Assembly: GCF_900176515.1 (NCBI RefSeq)
Contig: NZ_FWXV01000002.1
Location: 620,001-684,000, forward strand
Direction of reading: 5' to 3'
DNA from: Kibdelosporangium aridum
GTDB lineage: Bacteria; Actinomycetota; Actinomycetes; Mycobacteriales; Pseudonocardiaceae
Length of the DNA stretch: 64,000 nt
Of the stretch, positions 1 through 10,027 are shown piece after piece. Each line of letters opens with the position of its first letter. Position 1 is the stretch's first letter. The notes beneath the pieces were generated by a model that searched no databases, had not been told where the DNA came from, and worked only from the letters and a program-made list of their open reading frames with translations. The position numbers and the translations under genes were made by a program.

Positions 1-1553
<1,553 letters not shown>

Positions 1554-1567
1554 GCTGTACCAAGCAG

Positions 1568-1600
1568 AACGGCGCCCCTCGCGAGGGGCGCCGTTTCTCT
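1568..1600 (+). terminator. Intrinsic terminator of groEL
   Basis: Bases 1568-1595 form a perfect 28-base palindrome (14-bp stem with almost no loop), followed by a T-rich run. It starts 14 nt after the groEL stop and lies between convergent groEL and the sigma gene, so it could stop transcripts from both sides. Confidence 0.9.
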
Positions 1601-1666
1601 TTGGTGGCAAGGTTGTCTGTCACGTCATGCTCACTCCTCGTCCATTCGTGACAAGCGAAGGGCCTG

Positions 1667-2503
1667 TCAGGCGACGAGATCCGCCAGTTCGCGGGAGCGG
1701 CGGAGTTTCGCCATTCCCTTGGCTTCGATCTGCCGGATGCGTTCACGCGTCAGGCCGAAGTGGGTGCCGATCTCATCCAGCGTGCGGGGCTGGTCGTCGT
1801 TCAGGCCGAACCGCAGCGCGATCACCTCAGCCTCTCTTTCGGACAGTGTCTTCAGTACACGGTCCACGTCCTGCCGCAGCATCGCGGCAGCGACCAGGGA
1901 CGACGGATCCGGTGCGGCATCGGCGATCAGGTTGCCCAGCTCGAGGTCGTCGCCAAGCGGGGTGTGCAGCGACAGCGGTTCTTTCTCTTGCCGCAGCACC
2001 AGTTCGACCTTCTGCACCGGCAGGTCGAGCCGGGTCGCGAGCTCGGCGGCGGTGGGTTCCCGGCCGAGCTCGACCATGAGAACCCGGCGGGCCCTTGTCA
2101 CCGCGTTGAGCACGGTGACGAGGTGGACGGGCAGCCGGATCGTCCGGCTCTGGTCGGCCAGCGCCCGCCCGATGCCCTGTTTGATCCACCACACCGCGTA
2201 GGTGGAGAACTTCAGTCCTCTGCGGTGGTCGAACTTCTCCACGGCTCTGATCAGGCCGATCGTTCCTTCCTGGATCAGGTCCACCAGCGGCAGTCCGCTG
2301 TAGCGCCGGGCGATCGAGACGACCAGTCTCAGATTCGCCTTGATCATGTGTTCCTTGGCGCGCCTGCCGTCGGCGACGATCCTGTTCCGCTCGGCTTCGG
2401 TCAGGCCGGTGTCCTGCTGCGCCAGCGTCGCGGCCTCGATGCGTGCGCCGAGCCGCACTTCCTGCTCGGCGGTCAGCAGCGGGAACTTGGTGAGGTGGTC
2501 CAA
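1667..2503 (-). CDS. Group 2 (primary-like) RNA polymerase sigma-70 factor
   Basis: Promoter-recognition subunit of RNA polymerase. Region 1.2 ([14 protein letters not shown]) is followed by region 2 with [12 protein letters not shown], the [18 protein letters not shown] segment and [11 protein letters not shown], then region 3, then region 4 ending in [18 protein letters not shown]. There is no long acidic region 1.1, so this is a short HrdB/SigB-type factor and not the housekeeping one. I place the start at TTG 2503, preceded by an AAAGGA ribosome site at 2508-2513. The same frame stays open to GTG 2596, which has no ribosome site. A 39-codon ORF ends 11 nt before the TTG, suggesting coupled re-initiation. 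The TetR gene at 2729 is divergent and is a likely regulator. The function of this sigma is unknown; family assignment is certain, the start is not. Confidence 0.9.
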   Translation of the reverse strand: MDHLTKFPLLTAEQEVRLGARIEAATLAQQDTGLTEAERNRIVADGRRAKEHMIKANLRLVVSIARRYSGLPLVDLIQEGTIGLIRAVEKFDHRRGLKFSTYAVWWIKQGIGRALADQSRTIRLPVHLVTVLNAVTRARRVLMVELGREPTAAELATRLDLPVQKVELVLRQEKEPLSLHTPLGDDLELGNLIADAAPDPSSLVAAAMLRQDVDRVLKTLSEREAEVIALRFGLNDDQPRTLDEIGTHFGLTRERIRQIEAKGMAKLRRSRELADLVA

Positions 2504-2513
2504 CAGATTCCTT

Positions 2514-2633
2514 TCAGCGACGGCCAGGGATCCGGCGGGGCCGGTGGTGCGGCATGGGCACCGGCTGCCGCCTGGGCGGGGGCTGCACTCGATCACGCCG
2601 GTTCGGCAGGACCGGTCCAGTACTGCGAGGCAT
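2514..2633 (-). CDS. Candidate 39-aa Arg/Pro-rich leader peptide upstream of the sigma gene
   Basis: An ATG at 2633 has a good ribosome site (AAAGGAG, 2640-2646) six bases upstream and lies about 24 nt after the predicted transcription start. The frame encodes 39 residues with about 11 Arg, a PPP run and a His-His pair, and stops with TGA at 2514-2516. That stop abuts the AAAGGA of the sigma gene's TTG start. It overlaps the N-terminal extension of the longer sigma frame, so only one of the two readings is likely to be real. The layout is that of a coupled leader ORF; no homologue is recognised. Confidence 0.4.
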   Translation of the reverse strand: MPRSTGPVLPNRRDRVQPPPRRQPVPMPHHRPRRIPGRR

Positions 2634-2656
2634 GCGCGGCTCCTTTCTGCCTGACT

Positions 2657-2674
2657 GGACCTAAACTTATGTCC
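2657..2674. promoter_or_regulatory. Dyad over the sigma -10, candidate TetR operator
   Basis: An 18-bp imperfect palindrome of form GGACnTAAnnTTAnGTCC (7 of 9 pairs match). It covers the -10 and transcription start of the sigma gene and lies ~55 bp from the divergent TetR gene, the expected position for a repressor site. Confidence 0.45.
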
Positions 2675-2692
2675 GACCTATAAATATGTCAA
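2664..2692 (-). promoter_or_regulatory. Sigma-70-type promoter of the sigma gene
   Basis: On the minus strand, TTGACA (2687-2692) is followed by a 17-nt spacer and TAAGTT (2664-2669). The predicted start near 2657 gives a ~24-nt leader to the small ORF at 2633. Confidence 0.65.
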
Positions 2693-2716
2693 GCATAAAT
2701 TTTGGCCGAACCTATG

Positions 2717-2722
2717 TATAGT
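2717..2722 (+). promoter_or_regulatory. -10 element for a leaderless TetR transcript
   Basis: TATAGT ends six bases before GTG 2729, so transcription would begin at the start codon. Confidence 0.55.
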
Positions 2723-2728
2723 GAGGTC

Positions 2729-3367
2729 GTGAGCAGGGCACAGACCGGCCTCCGGGCCATGAAGAAGCGCCAGACCAGGGAAAGCATCTCCAACGAGGCC
2801 ACGAGGCTGTTCCTCGAACGCGGCTTCGACAACGTGACCATCGCCGAGGTGGCGGCCGCCGCGCAGGTCGCCAAGATGACCGTCACCAACTACTTCCCGC
2901 GCAAGGAAGACCTCGCGCTCGACATGCACGACGAGTTCGTACGGCAACCCGCCAAGACCGTCGAGGAGCGCGCGCCCGGCGAGTCGGCTCTGGCCGCGTT
3001 GCGCCGTTCCTACCTCGCCGCGGTCGCCGAACACGATCCGGTCATCGGCTTCTCCGGCCCGGTGTTCGCTCGAATGATCATGGACAGCCCGGCGTTGGTG
3101 GCACGCCTGCGGGAGTTCCACGACGATCGCGAAAAAGCACTCGCCGGCACGCTGGCGAGCGAGACCGGCGCCGAGCCGGACGACATCCTGCCCAGAGTCG
3201 CCGCCATCCAGTTGATCGGCGTACTCAGGTTGCTGTTCGACGAGACTGTGCGGCACACGCTCGAAGGTCACGACAACGCCGACATAGCGAGAACCGTCGC
3301 CGAGCACGCACGTGTCGCGTTCAGCGCATTGGAGCCGGCGCTCGGCGACTACGCCATCCGGCGGTGA
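2729..3367 (+). CDS. TetR/AcrR family transcriptional regulator, divergent from the sigma gene
   Basis: The N-terminal TetR DNA-binding domain reads TRESISNEATRLFLERGF, then the helix-turn-helix AEVAAAAQVAKMTVTNYF and the RKEDLALDMHDE segment. The remaining ~130 residues are an all-helical ligand/dimer domain. Length (212 aa) is normal. I chose GTG 2729 because TATAGT lies exactly six bases upstream, giving a leaderless mRNA; an upstream TTG at 2702 would add nine residues. It shares its control region with the sigma-factor gene and probably regulates it and itself. The ligand cannot be predicted. Confidence 0.9.
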   Translation: MSRAQTGLRAMKKRQTRESISNEATRLFLERGFDNVTIAEVAAAAQVAKMTVTNYFPRKEDLALDMHDEFVRQPAKTVEERAPGESALAALRRSYLAAVAEHDPVIGFSGPVFARMIMDSPALVARLREFHDDREKALAGTLASETGAEPDDILPRVAAIQLIGVLRLLFDETVRHTLEGHDNADIARTVAEHARVAFSALEPALGDYAIRR

Positions 3368-3486
3368 ATTGTTGACAACCCAGGACGGGATCCGGATTGT
3401 TCATCCCCGGATAACCCGATCTTGGGATGGCCTTCGTACTCCCGGGTGAGGGTGACGATCCAGTAGACCCCGAACTGGGAGGTACT

Positions 3487-5022
3487 GTGTCCGTCCCCAC
3501 CACACCCTCACGCCGCTCGGTGCTCCTCGGCGGCGCAGCGGCTTTAGGTTTGACAGCACTGGGATCCACGCAGGCGAGTGCGTCCGCTGACAAGCTCACG
3601 GACCCGTTCACGCTCGGTGTCGCGTCCGGCGACCCGTATCACGACAGCGTCGTGCTGTGGACGCGGTTGGCGCAGAATCCGTTGGCGGACAACGGTCTTG
3701 GCGGGATGCCGGATCGTGCTTACTTCGTTGAGTGGGAGATCGCGACCGACGAGGGGTTCCGCAGAACTGTCCGGCGTGGTGTGGAGCTCGCCCGGCCACA
3801 GTCGGCGCACAGCGTGCACGTCGAGGTCGAGGGCCTGCGGCCGGGCTCGGAGTACTTCTACCGATTCCGTACACAGGGCCACATTTCGGAGGCCGGGCGG
3901 ACTCGCACCGCTCCCGCTCCCGGCATCACCCGGACCGATCTGACGATGTGTTTCGCGTCCTGCAGCCACTTCGGCGCCGGGCACTTCACCGCGTACAAGC
4001 GGCTTGCCGAGGACGAGCCCGGGTTGATCCTGCACCTTGGTGACTACCAGTACGAATATGCCGCTGGTGCCAACGATGTGCGGCAGGTGCTCGGCCCGGA
4101 GACTCGTACGCTGGAGAACTACCGGCTGCGGCACGCGCAGTACAAGACCGACCCGGACCTTCAGCTCGCGCACGCGACCGCGCCGTGGCTAGTGGTCTGG
4201 GACGATCATGAGACCGAGAACAACTGGGCTGACGAGGTTCCTGAGCAGCCGGACCCGAACTTCCTTGAGCGCCGGAAGAACGCTTTCCAGGCGTACTACG
4301 AGAACATGCCGCTGCGGCGCACCGCCCGGCCACGTGGCATCGACATGCAGCTCTACCGGCGGCTGCAGTGGGGCGGGCTGATCAACTTCCACATGCTCGA
4401 CACCCGGCAGTACCGCGACGACCAGGCTTGCGGCGACGGCGTCAAGCCGAACTGCGACGCGCGGCTCGAGCCGACGCGGTCGATCACCGGCGAGGAACAG
4501 GAGCGGTGGCTGCTCGACGGGCTGCGGCGCTCGCGGGCTCGCTGGGATGTGCTGGGGCAGCAGGTGTTCTTCTCCCAGATCGACCTCACGCCCGGCGTGA
4601 ACCAGGGCTACAACATGGACGCATGGGACGGCTACAAGGCCAACCGGGACAGGATCGCCGAAGGCCTTGGCAAGACCCGCAACGGCGTTGTGCTGACCGG
4701 TGACGTGCACCGGCACTGGGCGGCGGAGACCAAGTCGGACTACACCGACCCCACCTCGCGGGGACTCGCCACCGAGTTCGTCACCACGTCCATCACCAGT
4801 GGCGGTGACGGCAACGACGACCCGAATGCCGGGGTGCTCGCGGAGAACCCGCACGTCAAGTTCCACAAGAACCGGCGCGGGTACATCCGGACCAAGTTCA
4901 CCGCCGACGAGCTTCGGGCCGACTATCGGATCCTGCCGTACGTGCGGCAGCCGGGCGCCGAGGCGACCACCGCTGCCAGCTTCGTGGTCGCTGATCGCGA
5001 TCGGAGTCTGCACCCGGCGTAA
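3487..5022 (+). CDS. phoD: PhoD-type alkaline phosphatase/phosphodiesterase, Tat-exported
   Basis: Extracytoplasmic metallophosphatase that releases phosphate from phosphomono- or diesters. A twin-arginine signal (SRRSVLLGGAAALGLTA) sits at the N-terminus. The mature protein has the PhoD N-terminal domain (FTLGVASGDP, VVLWTRL) and the catalytic domain with CFASCSHF, HLGDYQYEY, VWDDHETENNW and LTGDVHRHW, the metal-binding Asp/His/Asn positions of the family. GTG 3487 is preceded by GGGAGG at 3477-3482 and yields a proper Tat signal; the frame extends 20 codons further upstream without a ribosome site. The 511-aa length fits the family. An amidase gene follows 95 bp downstream in the same direction. 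Confidence 0.93.
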   Translation: MSVPTTPSRRSVLLGGAAALGLTALGSTQASASADKLTDPFTLGVASGDPYHDSVVLWTRLAQNPLADNGLGGMPDRAYFVEWEIATDEGFRRTVRRGVELARPQSAHSVHVEVEGLRPGSEYFYRFRTQGHISEAGRTRTAPAPGITRTDLTMCFASCSHFGAGHFTAYKRLAEDEPGLILHLGDYQYEYAAGANDVRQVLGPETRTLENYRLRHAQYKTDPDLQLAHATAPWLVVWDDHETENNWADEVPEQPDPNFLERRKNAFQAYYENMPLRRTARPRGIDMQLYRRLQWGGLINFHMLDTRQYRDDQACGDGVKPNCDARLEPTRSITGEEQERWLLDGLRRSRARWDVLGQQVFFSQIDLTPGVNQGYNMDAWDGYKANRDRIAEGLGKTRNGVVLTGDVHRHWAAETKSDYTDPTSRGLATEFVTTSITSGGDGNDDPNAGVLAENPHVKFHKNRRGYIRTKFTADELRADYRILPYVRQPGAEATTAASFVVADRDRSLHPA

Positions 5023-5117
5023 GTCAGCCACCAACTAGGCTGATTGGACGCAACTTATTGACGGGCAGGGCGCCTGGCCGCAGAGTAAGCATGACCTTAA
5101 CAAGGGGAGAAACCGTC

Positions 5118-7016
5118 ATGCGTCCTGCCCTCATCCTGGCCACGGTCACCGGGCTCGTGCTCGGCGTGACCCCGGCCAGTGCCGAACCAGCCGATCAGGC
5201 GCGGCAGCGTGATTTCCGCGCGGCCGCGGCCGAATTCGGTGTGCCGGAAAGCGTGCTGCTGGGAGTGTCCTACCTGGAGTCCCGGTGGGACGCCAATGCC
5301 GGGACCCCGAGCACCAGCGCCGGTTACGGCCCAATGCACCTGACTGACGTGCGTACTGCGAACACCGGCGGCACACACCACGACGAGGGCACCGAAGACC
5401 CTCGCGGTGACGACTCGCGTCCGCGGCTGGACCCGGAGCCCGGACCGCCGGTCGAGCAACTGCCGAAGCTGCAGACTGTCAACAACGCGGCAGCACTGAC
5501 CGGTGTATCCACTGAGGACCTGCGGGCCGACGCCAAGCAGAATATCCGCGGCGGCGCGGCCCTGCTTGCCAAGTACCAGAAGGAAATCGGTGCCGTCGGC
5601 GACAACGCGGCCGACTGGTACGGCGCCGTGGCGCGTTACGGGGGCGCCGGTGACACGGGGTCCGCCGCAACCTTCGCGGATGAGGTCTTCGCGACCATCA
5701 ACCAAGGCGTCGAGCGGGTCACCGACGACGGGCAACGCGTGAAGCTGGCGGCGACCTCCGTGCAGCCGAACAAGCAGCAGCTCGACAAGCTGGGCCTGCG
5801 CAAGTCCTCTTCGGACAACACGGAGTGTCCCCGCACCCTGGCCTGCGAGTGGATTCCCGCGCCGTACCAAGAGCTTCCCGACAACGACTACGGCAACCAC
5901 GACAAGGCCAACCGGCCGGAGTCGCAGGAGATCAAGTACATCGTCATCCACGACACCGAGGGCCAGTGGGACGGCGTGCTCAAGATGGTCCAGGACCCGA
6001 CGTACGTGAGCTGGCAGTACTCCCTGCGGTCGGCCGACGGGCACGTGGCCCAGCACGTGAAGGCCAAGGACGTGGCCTGGCAGGCGGGAAACTGGTTCAT
6101 CAACGCCAAGTCGATCGGCCTCGAGCACGAAGGCTTCGCCAAGCTCGGCACCTGGTACACCGAGGCGATGTACCGCTCGTCCGCGAAATTGGTCCGCTAT
6201 CTGGCGGCGAAGTACCGGATTCCGCTGGACCGCGCGCACATCATCGGCCACGACAACGTTCCCGGCACGACTCCAGCGACGGTACGCGGAATGCACTGGG
6301 ACCCGGGCCCCTACTGGGACTGGGCGCACTACTTCGACCTGCTCGGCGCGCCGTTCCGGTCCACCGGCAACCTCGGCCTTGTCACGATCAAGCCGGACTT
6401 CGCGACCAACAAGCCCGCCTTCATCGGCTGTGTCAAGGCCGGTGAGCCGTGCACGCCGCGTGGGTCCACTTCGGTCATCCTGCACACCGCGCCGGACGCG
6501 AATTCCCCGCTGCTCAAGGACCCTGGTCTGCGGCCGGACGGATCACCGGGCACGATGGAGATCTCCGACCACAGCAGCCGGGTGGAAACCGGTCAGCAGT
6601 ACGCGGTCGCCGAAGTGCGTGGCGACTGGACCGCGATCTGGTACCTGGGCCAGAAGGGCTGGTTCCACAACCCGCGCAAGGCGCCGAACGCCGTTGGTGG
6701 CGTCGGGTTCGTGGTGACGCCGAAGCAGGGCAAAGCCACAGTTCCGGTGTACGGCAGGGCATATCCGGAAGCCGCGGCGTACCCGGCGCACATCACGCCA
6801 CAGGCCCTGGCTCCGCTGCAGTACACGTTCTCCGCGGGTGAGCGGTACTCGCTCGGCCAGGCTCTGCAGTCCGAGTACTACTGGGCGACCACCTTCGATC
6901 CCGCGAACCACACCGTGGTCCGGGGCAAGACGAAGTACCTGCAGATCCAGTTCGGACACCGGATCATGTTCGTCAACGCCGACGATGTGGACGTCCGCCC
7001 GTCGTTCTGGCGCTAG
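5118..7016 (+). CDS. Secreted N-acetylmuramoyl-L-alanine amidase with N-terminal lysozyme-like domain
   Basis: Cell-wall hydrolase of 632 aa. Residues 1-22 form a Sec signal ending in ASA. A transglycosylase-like segment follows ([27 protein letters not shown]) with an acidic Asp/Glu/Arg-rich linker. The amidase_2/PGRP domain then carries the zinc-site signatures VIHDTEG, GLEHEGF, IIGHDNV and [10 protein letters not shown]. About 200 C-terminal residues look like an SH3-type wall-binding region. ATG 5118 has AAGGGGAG upstream at 5102-5109. The stop codon overlaps that of convergent tsaD through a shared CTAG. The amidase assignment is firm; activity of the N-terminal domain is inferred from motifs only. 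Confidence 0.9.
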   Translation: MRPALILATVTGLVLGVTPASAEPADQARQRDFRAAAAEFGVPESVLLGVSYLESRWDANAGTPSTSAGYGPMHLTDVRTANTGGTHHDEGTEDPRGDDSRPRLDPEPGPPVEQLPKLQTVNNAAALTGVSTEDLRADAKQNIRGGAALLAKYQKEIGAVGDNAADWYGAVARYGGAGDTGSAATFADEVFATINQGVERVTDDGQRVKLAATSVQPNKQQLDKLGLRKSSSDNTECPRTLACEWIPAPYQELPDNDYGNHDKANRPESQEIKYIVIHDTEGQWDGVLKMVQDPTYVSWQYSLRSADGHVAQHVKAKDVAWQAGNWFINAKSIGLEHEGFAKLGTWYTEAMYRSSAKLVRYLAAKYRIPLDRAHIIGHDNVPGTTPATVRGMHWDPGPYWDWAHYFDLLGAPFRSTGNLGLVTIKPDFATNKPAFIGCVKAGEPCTPRGSTSVILHTAPDANSPLLKDPGLRPDGSPGTMEISDHSSRVETGQQYAVAEVRGDWTAIWYLGQKGWFHNPRKAPNAVGGVGFVVTPKQGKATVPVYGRAYPEAAAYPAHITPQALAPLQYTFSAGERYSLGQALQSEYYWATTFDPANHTVVRGKTKYLQIQFGHRIMFVNADDVDVRPSFWR

Positions 7017-8071
7017 ACGTACACCGTGTCGACGGGCAGACCTGGATCCGTTGGCAGTTCAAGAGATGAAGGACGGACACCGGCAGCGACGAGGTGCGCG
7101 CCCAACGCGGCGATCATCGCGCCGTTGTCGGTGCACAGCCGGGGTCGAGGCACACGCAGCTCGATCCCGGCTTGCGCGCAGCGTTCCCGCGCCAGGCCGG
7201 ACAGCCGTGAGTTCGCCGCGACACCACCGGAGATCACGAGCGTGCCGATGCCGAGTTCGGTCGCCGCGCGAACAGCCTTGGCAGTCAACACGTCCGCGAC
7301 GGACTCCTGGAAGGACGCGCAGACGTCGTCGACCGGGATCGGCTTGCCGTCCGCTTCCTGCCCCTCGACCCAGCGCGCGACCGCGGTCTTCAACCCGGAG
7401 AACGAGAAGTCGAACTTCGGGTCACGCGGACCGGTCAGGCCACGCGGGAACTTGATCGCGTTCGGGTCGCCCTGCTTGGCCGCCTTGTCGATGGGCGGGC
7501 CGCCGGGATAGGGCAGGCCGATGATCCGGGCCACCTTGTCGTACGCCTCGCCTGCGGCGTCGTCGATGGTCGAGCCGATCTCGGTGATCTTGCCGGCCAG
7601 GTCCTCGACCTTCAGCAACTGCGTGTGCCCACCGGACACCAGCAATGCCAGGCACTCCGACGGCAAAGCCCCGTGCTGCAAGGTATCCGCGGCCACATGT
7701 CCGGCAAGGTGGTTCACGCCGTACAACGGAACGTCCAACGCGGCGGCGTAGGCCTTCGCCGCGGACACACCGACAAGCAACGCGCCTGCCAGACCAGGAC
7801 CGCACGTCACCGCGATCGCGTCCACATTGGACAGGCTTATTCCGGCCTCGTCCAGTGCGCGGTCCATGGTCGGCACCATCGCCTCGAGGTGGGCGCGGCT
7901 GGCGACTTCCGGTACCACACCGCCGAACCGGGCGTGCTGGTCCACACTGGACGCGACCTGGTCGGCGAGCAGGGTGATCTCGCCGGTGGAACCGAGCCGG
8001 ACGATGCCGACGCCGGTCTCGTCGCAGGAGCTCTCGATGCCGAGAATTATCTTGTCACTCACTGTATTCAC
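7013..8071 (-). CDS. tsaD: tRNA N6-adenosine threonylcarbamoyltransferase TsaD
   Basis: Catalytic subunit that transfers threonylcarbamoyl to A37 of ANN-decoding tRNAs (t6A), acting with TsaB and TsaE. The ASKHA fold motifs are clear: [10 protein letters not shown] near the start, the metal-binding HxxxH (H121, H125 in NHLAGH), [48 protein letters not shown] and CTDNGAMIA. Length 352 aa is typical. GTG 8071 directly follows the rimI stop; a second in-frame GTG at 8062 is a possible start. It is last in a tsaB-rimI-tsaD operon. Confidence 0.97.
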   Translation of the reverse strand: MNTVSDKIILGIESSCDETGVGIVRLGSTGEITLLADQVASSVDQHARFGGVVPEVASRAHLEAMVPTMDRALDEAGISLSNVDAIAVTCGPGLAGALLVGVSAAKAYAAALDVPLYGVNHLAGHVAADTLQHGALPSECLALLVSGGHTQLLKVEDLAGKITEIGSTIDDAAGEAYDKVARIIGLPYPGGPPIDKAAKQGDPNAIKFPRGLTGPRDPKFDFSFSGLKTAVARWVEGQEADGKPIPVDDVCASFQESVADVLTAKAVRAATELGIGTLVISGGVAANSRLSGLARERCAQAGIELRVPRPRLCTDNGAMIAALGAHLVAAGVRPSSLELPTDPGLPVDTVYV

Positions 8072-8536
8072 TCACTGGGGTCTCCCCGGCCTTGCCATGG
8101 TGTACGCGTCCGCGCCGGACGGCTGGTAGTACCGCCTGCGCAGACCGATCCGTTCGAAGCCGTGCGCCTCGTAGAGGCTGATCGCGGGCACATTGTCGGT
8201 CCGCACCTCGAGGAAGACGGGTGCGTGCAACTGATCCGCGCGGTCGAGCAAGTCGCGCAGCAACGCCTTGCCGATGCCCTTGCCCTGGAATTCGGGGTCC
8301 ACACCGATGGTGTGCACTTCGCACTCGTAGTTGCCCGGGCCGCCGAGCTCGGAAATGCCCGCGTAGCCGACCAACCCGTCAGGGTCCACGTGCGCGCCGA
8401 TGTAGTAGTTGCCGTTCTCCAACTCGTACTGGAAAGCCTGCACACTCCACGGGTCCTCACCCGGGAAGAGCAGTTTCTCCAGCTCAGCGCACCTCGGCAG
8501 GTCCTCGGTGCGCAGTGCGGCGAGTCGGACGGTCAC
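8072..8536 (-). CDS. rimI: Ribosomal-protein S18-alanine N-acetyltransferase RimI
   Basis: GNAT-family acetyltransferase of 154 aa that modifies the N-terminal Ala of ribosomal protein S18. Motifs: FPGEDPWSVQAFQYEL near the N-terminus, the acetyl-CoA loop VDPEFQGKGIGKALL, LEVRTDNVPAISLYEAHGF and RRRYYQPSGADAYTM at the end. GTG 8536 overlaps the tsaB stop by 4 nt (GTGA), so it is translationally coupled. A longer frame running upstream inside tsaB is an artefact of high GC. Confidence 0.95.
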   Translation of the reverse strand: MTVRLAALRTEDLPRCAELEKLLFPGEDPWSVQAFQYELENGNYYIGAHVDPDGLVGYAGISELGGPGNYECEVHTIGVDPEFQGKGIGKALLRDLLDRADQLHAPVFLEVRTDNVPAISLYEAHGFERIGLRRRYYQPSGADAYTMARPGRPQ

Positions 8537-9171
8537 GCCCGGCTCACCCGCTTGCGAGCACCTGGCTCGACAGCGTCCGGCCTGCGCAGGTAGAGCGGAG
8601 TGAGCGGGGGTGGCGTCTGTCCGAACAGATGCGAGGCTGCCATGACAAGGCCTGCCGGGCTCGGCGACGCAGGTTCGACGGACCGTTGCAGCAACTGCGC
8701 CCCGACCACGAGGTCGGCTTCGACGTCCTCGAGTTCGGCCGGCTTGCTCACGTCCGGGCCCTGCACGCGGTGGCCGTTCTCGTAGCGCGCCCAGTAGACC
8801 TCTTTGCGACGGGCGTCCGTGACCACGAGAAGTCGGTGGACCTCGGGGAAGTCGGCGGCGATGGCGTCGAGCGTCGACACCGGGTAGACGGGCTTGGCAA
8901 GCGCTTGGCCGACGGCAGCCGCGGTGACCATGCCGGCCCGCAGGCCGGTGAACGGCCCTGGGCCCGAACCGCACACCACGGCGTCCAGGTCGGCGTAGTC
9001 CAGCCCGGCCTCCGCCAGCGCCTCCTTGGTGTGCGGGGTCAGCAGCTCGCCGTGCGCGCGGGCGTCGACCGTGACCCGGCTGGCCAGCGTGCGGGCCAGA
9101 CCTTCGTGGTCGAAGTCGACGACACCAGCGGTGACCGCGGGTGTGGCGGTGTCAAGGGCGAGAACGAGCAC
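8533..9171 (-). CDS. tsaB: tRNA threonylcarbamoyladenosine biosynthesis protein TsaB
   Basis: Non-catalytic scaffold that pairs with TsaD in t6A synthesis. The ASKHA-like N-terminus (VLALDTATPAVTAGVV) and the signature VVCGSGPGPFTGLRAG are present; 212 aa is typical. GTG 9171 has a TACTCT -10 element six bases upstream, so the operon transcript may be leaderless. The partner tsaE is 8.4 kb away instead of adjacent. Confidence 0.95.
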   Translation of the reverse strand: MLVLALDTATPAVTAGVVDFDHEGLARTLASRVTVDARAHGELLTPHTKEALAEAGLDYADLDAVVCGSGPGPFTGLRAGMVTAAAVGQALAKPVYPVSTLDAIAADFPEVHRLLVVTDARRKEVYWARYENGHRVQGPDVSKPAELEDVEADLVVGAQLLQRSVEPASPSPAGLVMAASHLFGQTPPPLTPLYLRRPDAVEPGARKRVSRA

Positions 9172-9177
9172 TGACCA

Positions 9178-9183
9178 AGAGTA
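9178..9183 (-). promoter_or_regulatory. -10 element for leaderless tsaB-rimI-tsaD
   Basis: TACTCT on the minus strand ends six bases before the tsaB GTG at 9171. Confidence 0.5.
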
Positions 9184-9194
9184 CGCATCCTGGA

Positions 9195-9212
9195 CTTGAC
9201 GCCGGTGTCAAG
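9195..9212. promoter_or_regulatory. 18-bp dyad, candidate MerR-family operator
   Basis: CTTGAC and GTCAAG arms (9195-9200 and 9207-9212) flank a CCGG-centred core. It lies in the 57-bp gap between divergent tsaB and the MerR gene, with a TAGCGT at 9216-9221 just downstream. MerR proteins bind dyads of this kind, but the -35/-10 spacing here is not the usual 19 bp. Confidence 0.5.
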
Positions 9213-9228
9213 GCCTAGCGTGGAGGAC

Positions 9229-9603
9229 ATGATGCGGATCGGCGAGCTGGCCCAGCGCGCGGGCACGAGCACACGGTCACTGCGGTACTACGAAGCCCAG
9301 GGCCTGCTGCCGGCCAGACGAGCGGCGAACGGGCACCGGGAGTACGACGAGAACGACCTGCGGCTCGTCCAGGAAATCCGCTCGTTGCTCGAGATCGGCT
9401 TCGCACTGGAGGAAACCCGCCCGTTCGTCGAATGCCTGCGGGCCGGGCACGCCGCCGGAGACGTCTGCCCGGCGTCGATCGAGGTCTACCGCCGCAAACT
9501 GGCCGAGCTCAACGCGGGCATAGCGCGGCTCAGCGAGATCCGCGACCGGCTGGCGGCGCAGTTGGAAACAGTCTCGGAGAGGAAACGCCCATGCTCGCGT
9601 TGA
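9229..9603 (+). CDS. MerR family transcriptional regulator
   Basis: Winged-helix MerR N-terminus: MRIGELAQRAGTSTRSLRYY, then QGLLPARRAANGHREYDE, then a coiled-coil dimer helix rich in Arg/Leu/Glu. Two adjacent ATGs (9229, 9232) are possible starts; GGAGG at 9222-9226 is better spaced for 9232, whereas TAGCGT at 9216 would fit a leaderless ATG 9229. The effector region holds three cysteines (VEC, DVC, RPC), compatible with thiol or metal sensing. It overlaps the thioredoxin gene by 13 nt, so the pair is an operon and probably a redox-response unit. The inducer is unknown. Confidence 0.9.
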   Translation: MMRIGELAQRAGTSTRSLRYYEAQGLLPARRAANGHREYDENDLRLVQEIRSLLEIGFALEETRPFVECLRAGHAAGDVCPASIEVYRRKLAELNAGIARLSEIRDRLAAQLETVSERKRPCSR

Positions 9604-9923
9604 CGGACTCGACGTTCACCGCCCACCTGGCCTCAGCAGAACGGCCGGTGCTCGTCTACTTCTGGGCGACGTGGTGCCCGCCGTGCCGGATGATCGGGCC
9701 GGTGCTGGCGGAGTTGGAGACCGAGCTCGCTGAGGTCGTGCAGATCGTGAAGGTGGACGTGGACACGGCGGTGGAAACGGCCCGGTCCCAGCGGATCATG
9801 GGCGCGCCGACGCTGAACTTGTACCGCGACGGTGAGCTGGTGCATTCGATGGTGGGCGCGCGGCCGAAGCACGCGTTGCTGCGTGAGCTGGAGCCACACC
9901 TCGGCGCCACCACGGGGCGGTAA
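9591..9923 (+). CDS. Thioredoxin
   Basis: 110-aa thioredoxin-fold protein. The active site reads FWATWCPPCRMIGP, so the pair is C-P-P-C instead of the canonical C-G-P-C. The cis-Pro loop is MGAPTLNLYRDGE. ATG 9591 is preceded by GAGAGGAA (9577-9584) and overlaps the 3' end of the MerR gene, with which it is co-transcribed. A cytosolic disulfide reductase is likely. Between its stop and the convergent TetR gene there are ~100 bp with no clear terminator. Confidence 0.93.
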   Translation: MLALTDSTFTAHLASAERPVLVYFWATWCPPCRMIGPVLAELETELAEVVQIVKVDVDTAVETARSQRIMGAPTLNLYRDGELVHSMVGARPKHALLRELEPHLGATTGR

Positions 9924-10027
9924 CCATTCCGCCCCAAGGCACGCTTCACCGCAACACCAATTCCCATGGGGGAACCCCTAATTTCAACGTTACCGTGAGG
10001 GTACGACAGTTCCGCGGTTTGCCCAGG

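Noticed and set aside
2504..2596. Sigma factor starting at GTG 2596
   Set aside because: Not excluded, but there is no ribosome site and the segment is low-complexity; the TTG 2503 start has a well-placed one. Kept as the alternative.
3372..3400. TTGACA at 3372 as the phoD promoter
   Set aside because: The -35 is good but the sequence at the -10 position (ATTGTT) is poor, so it was not listed as a feature.
5097..6485. 462-residue minus frame across the amidase
   Set aside because: Antisense to clear amidase motifs; no recognisable protein features.
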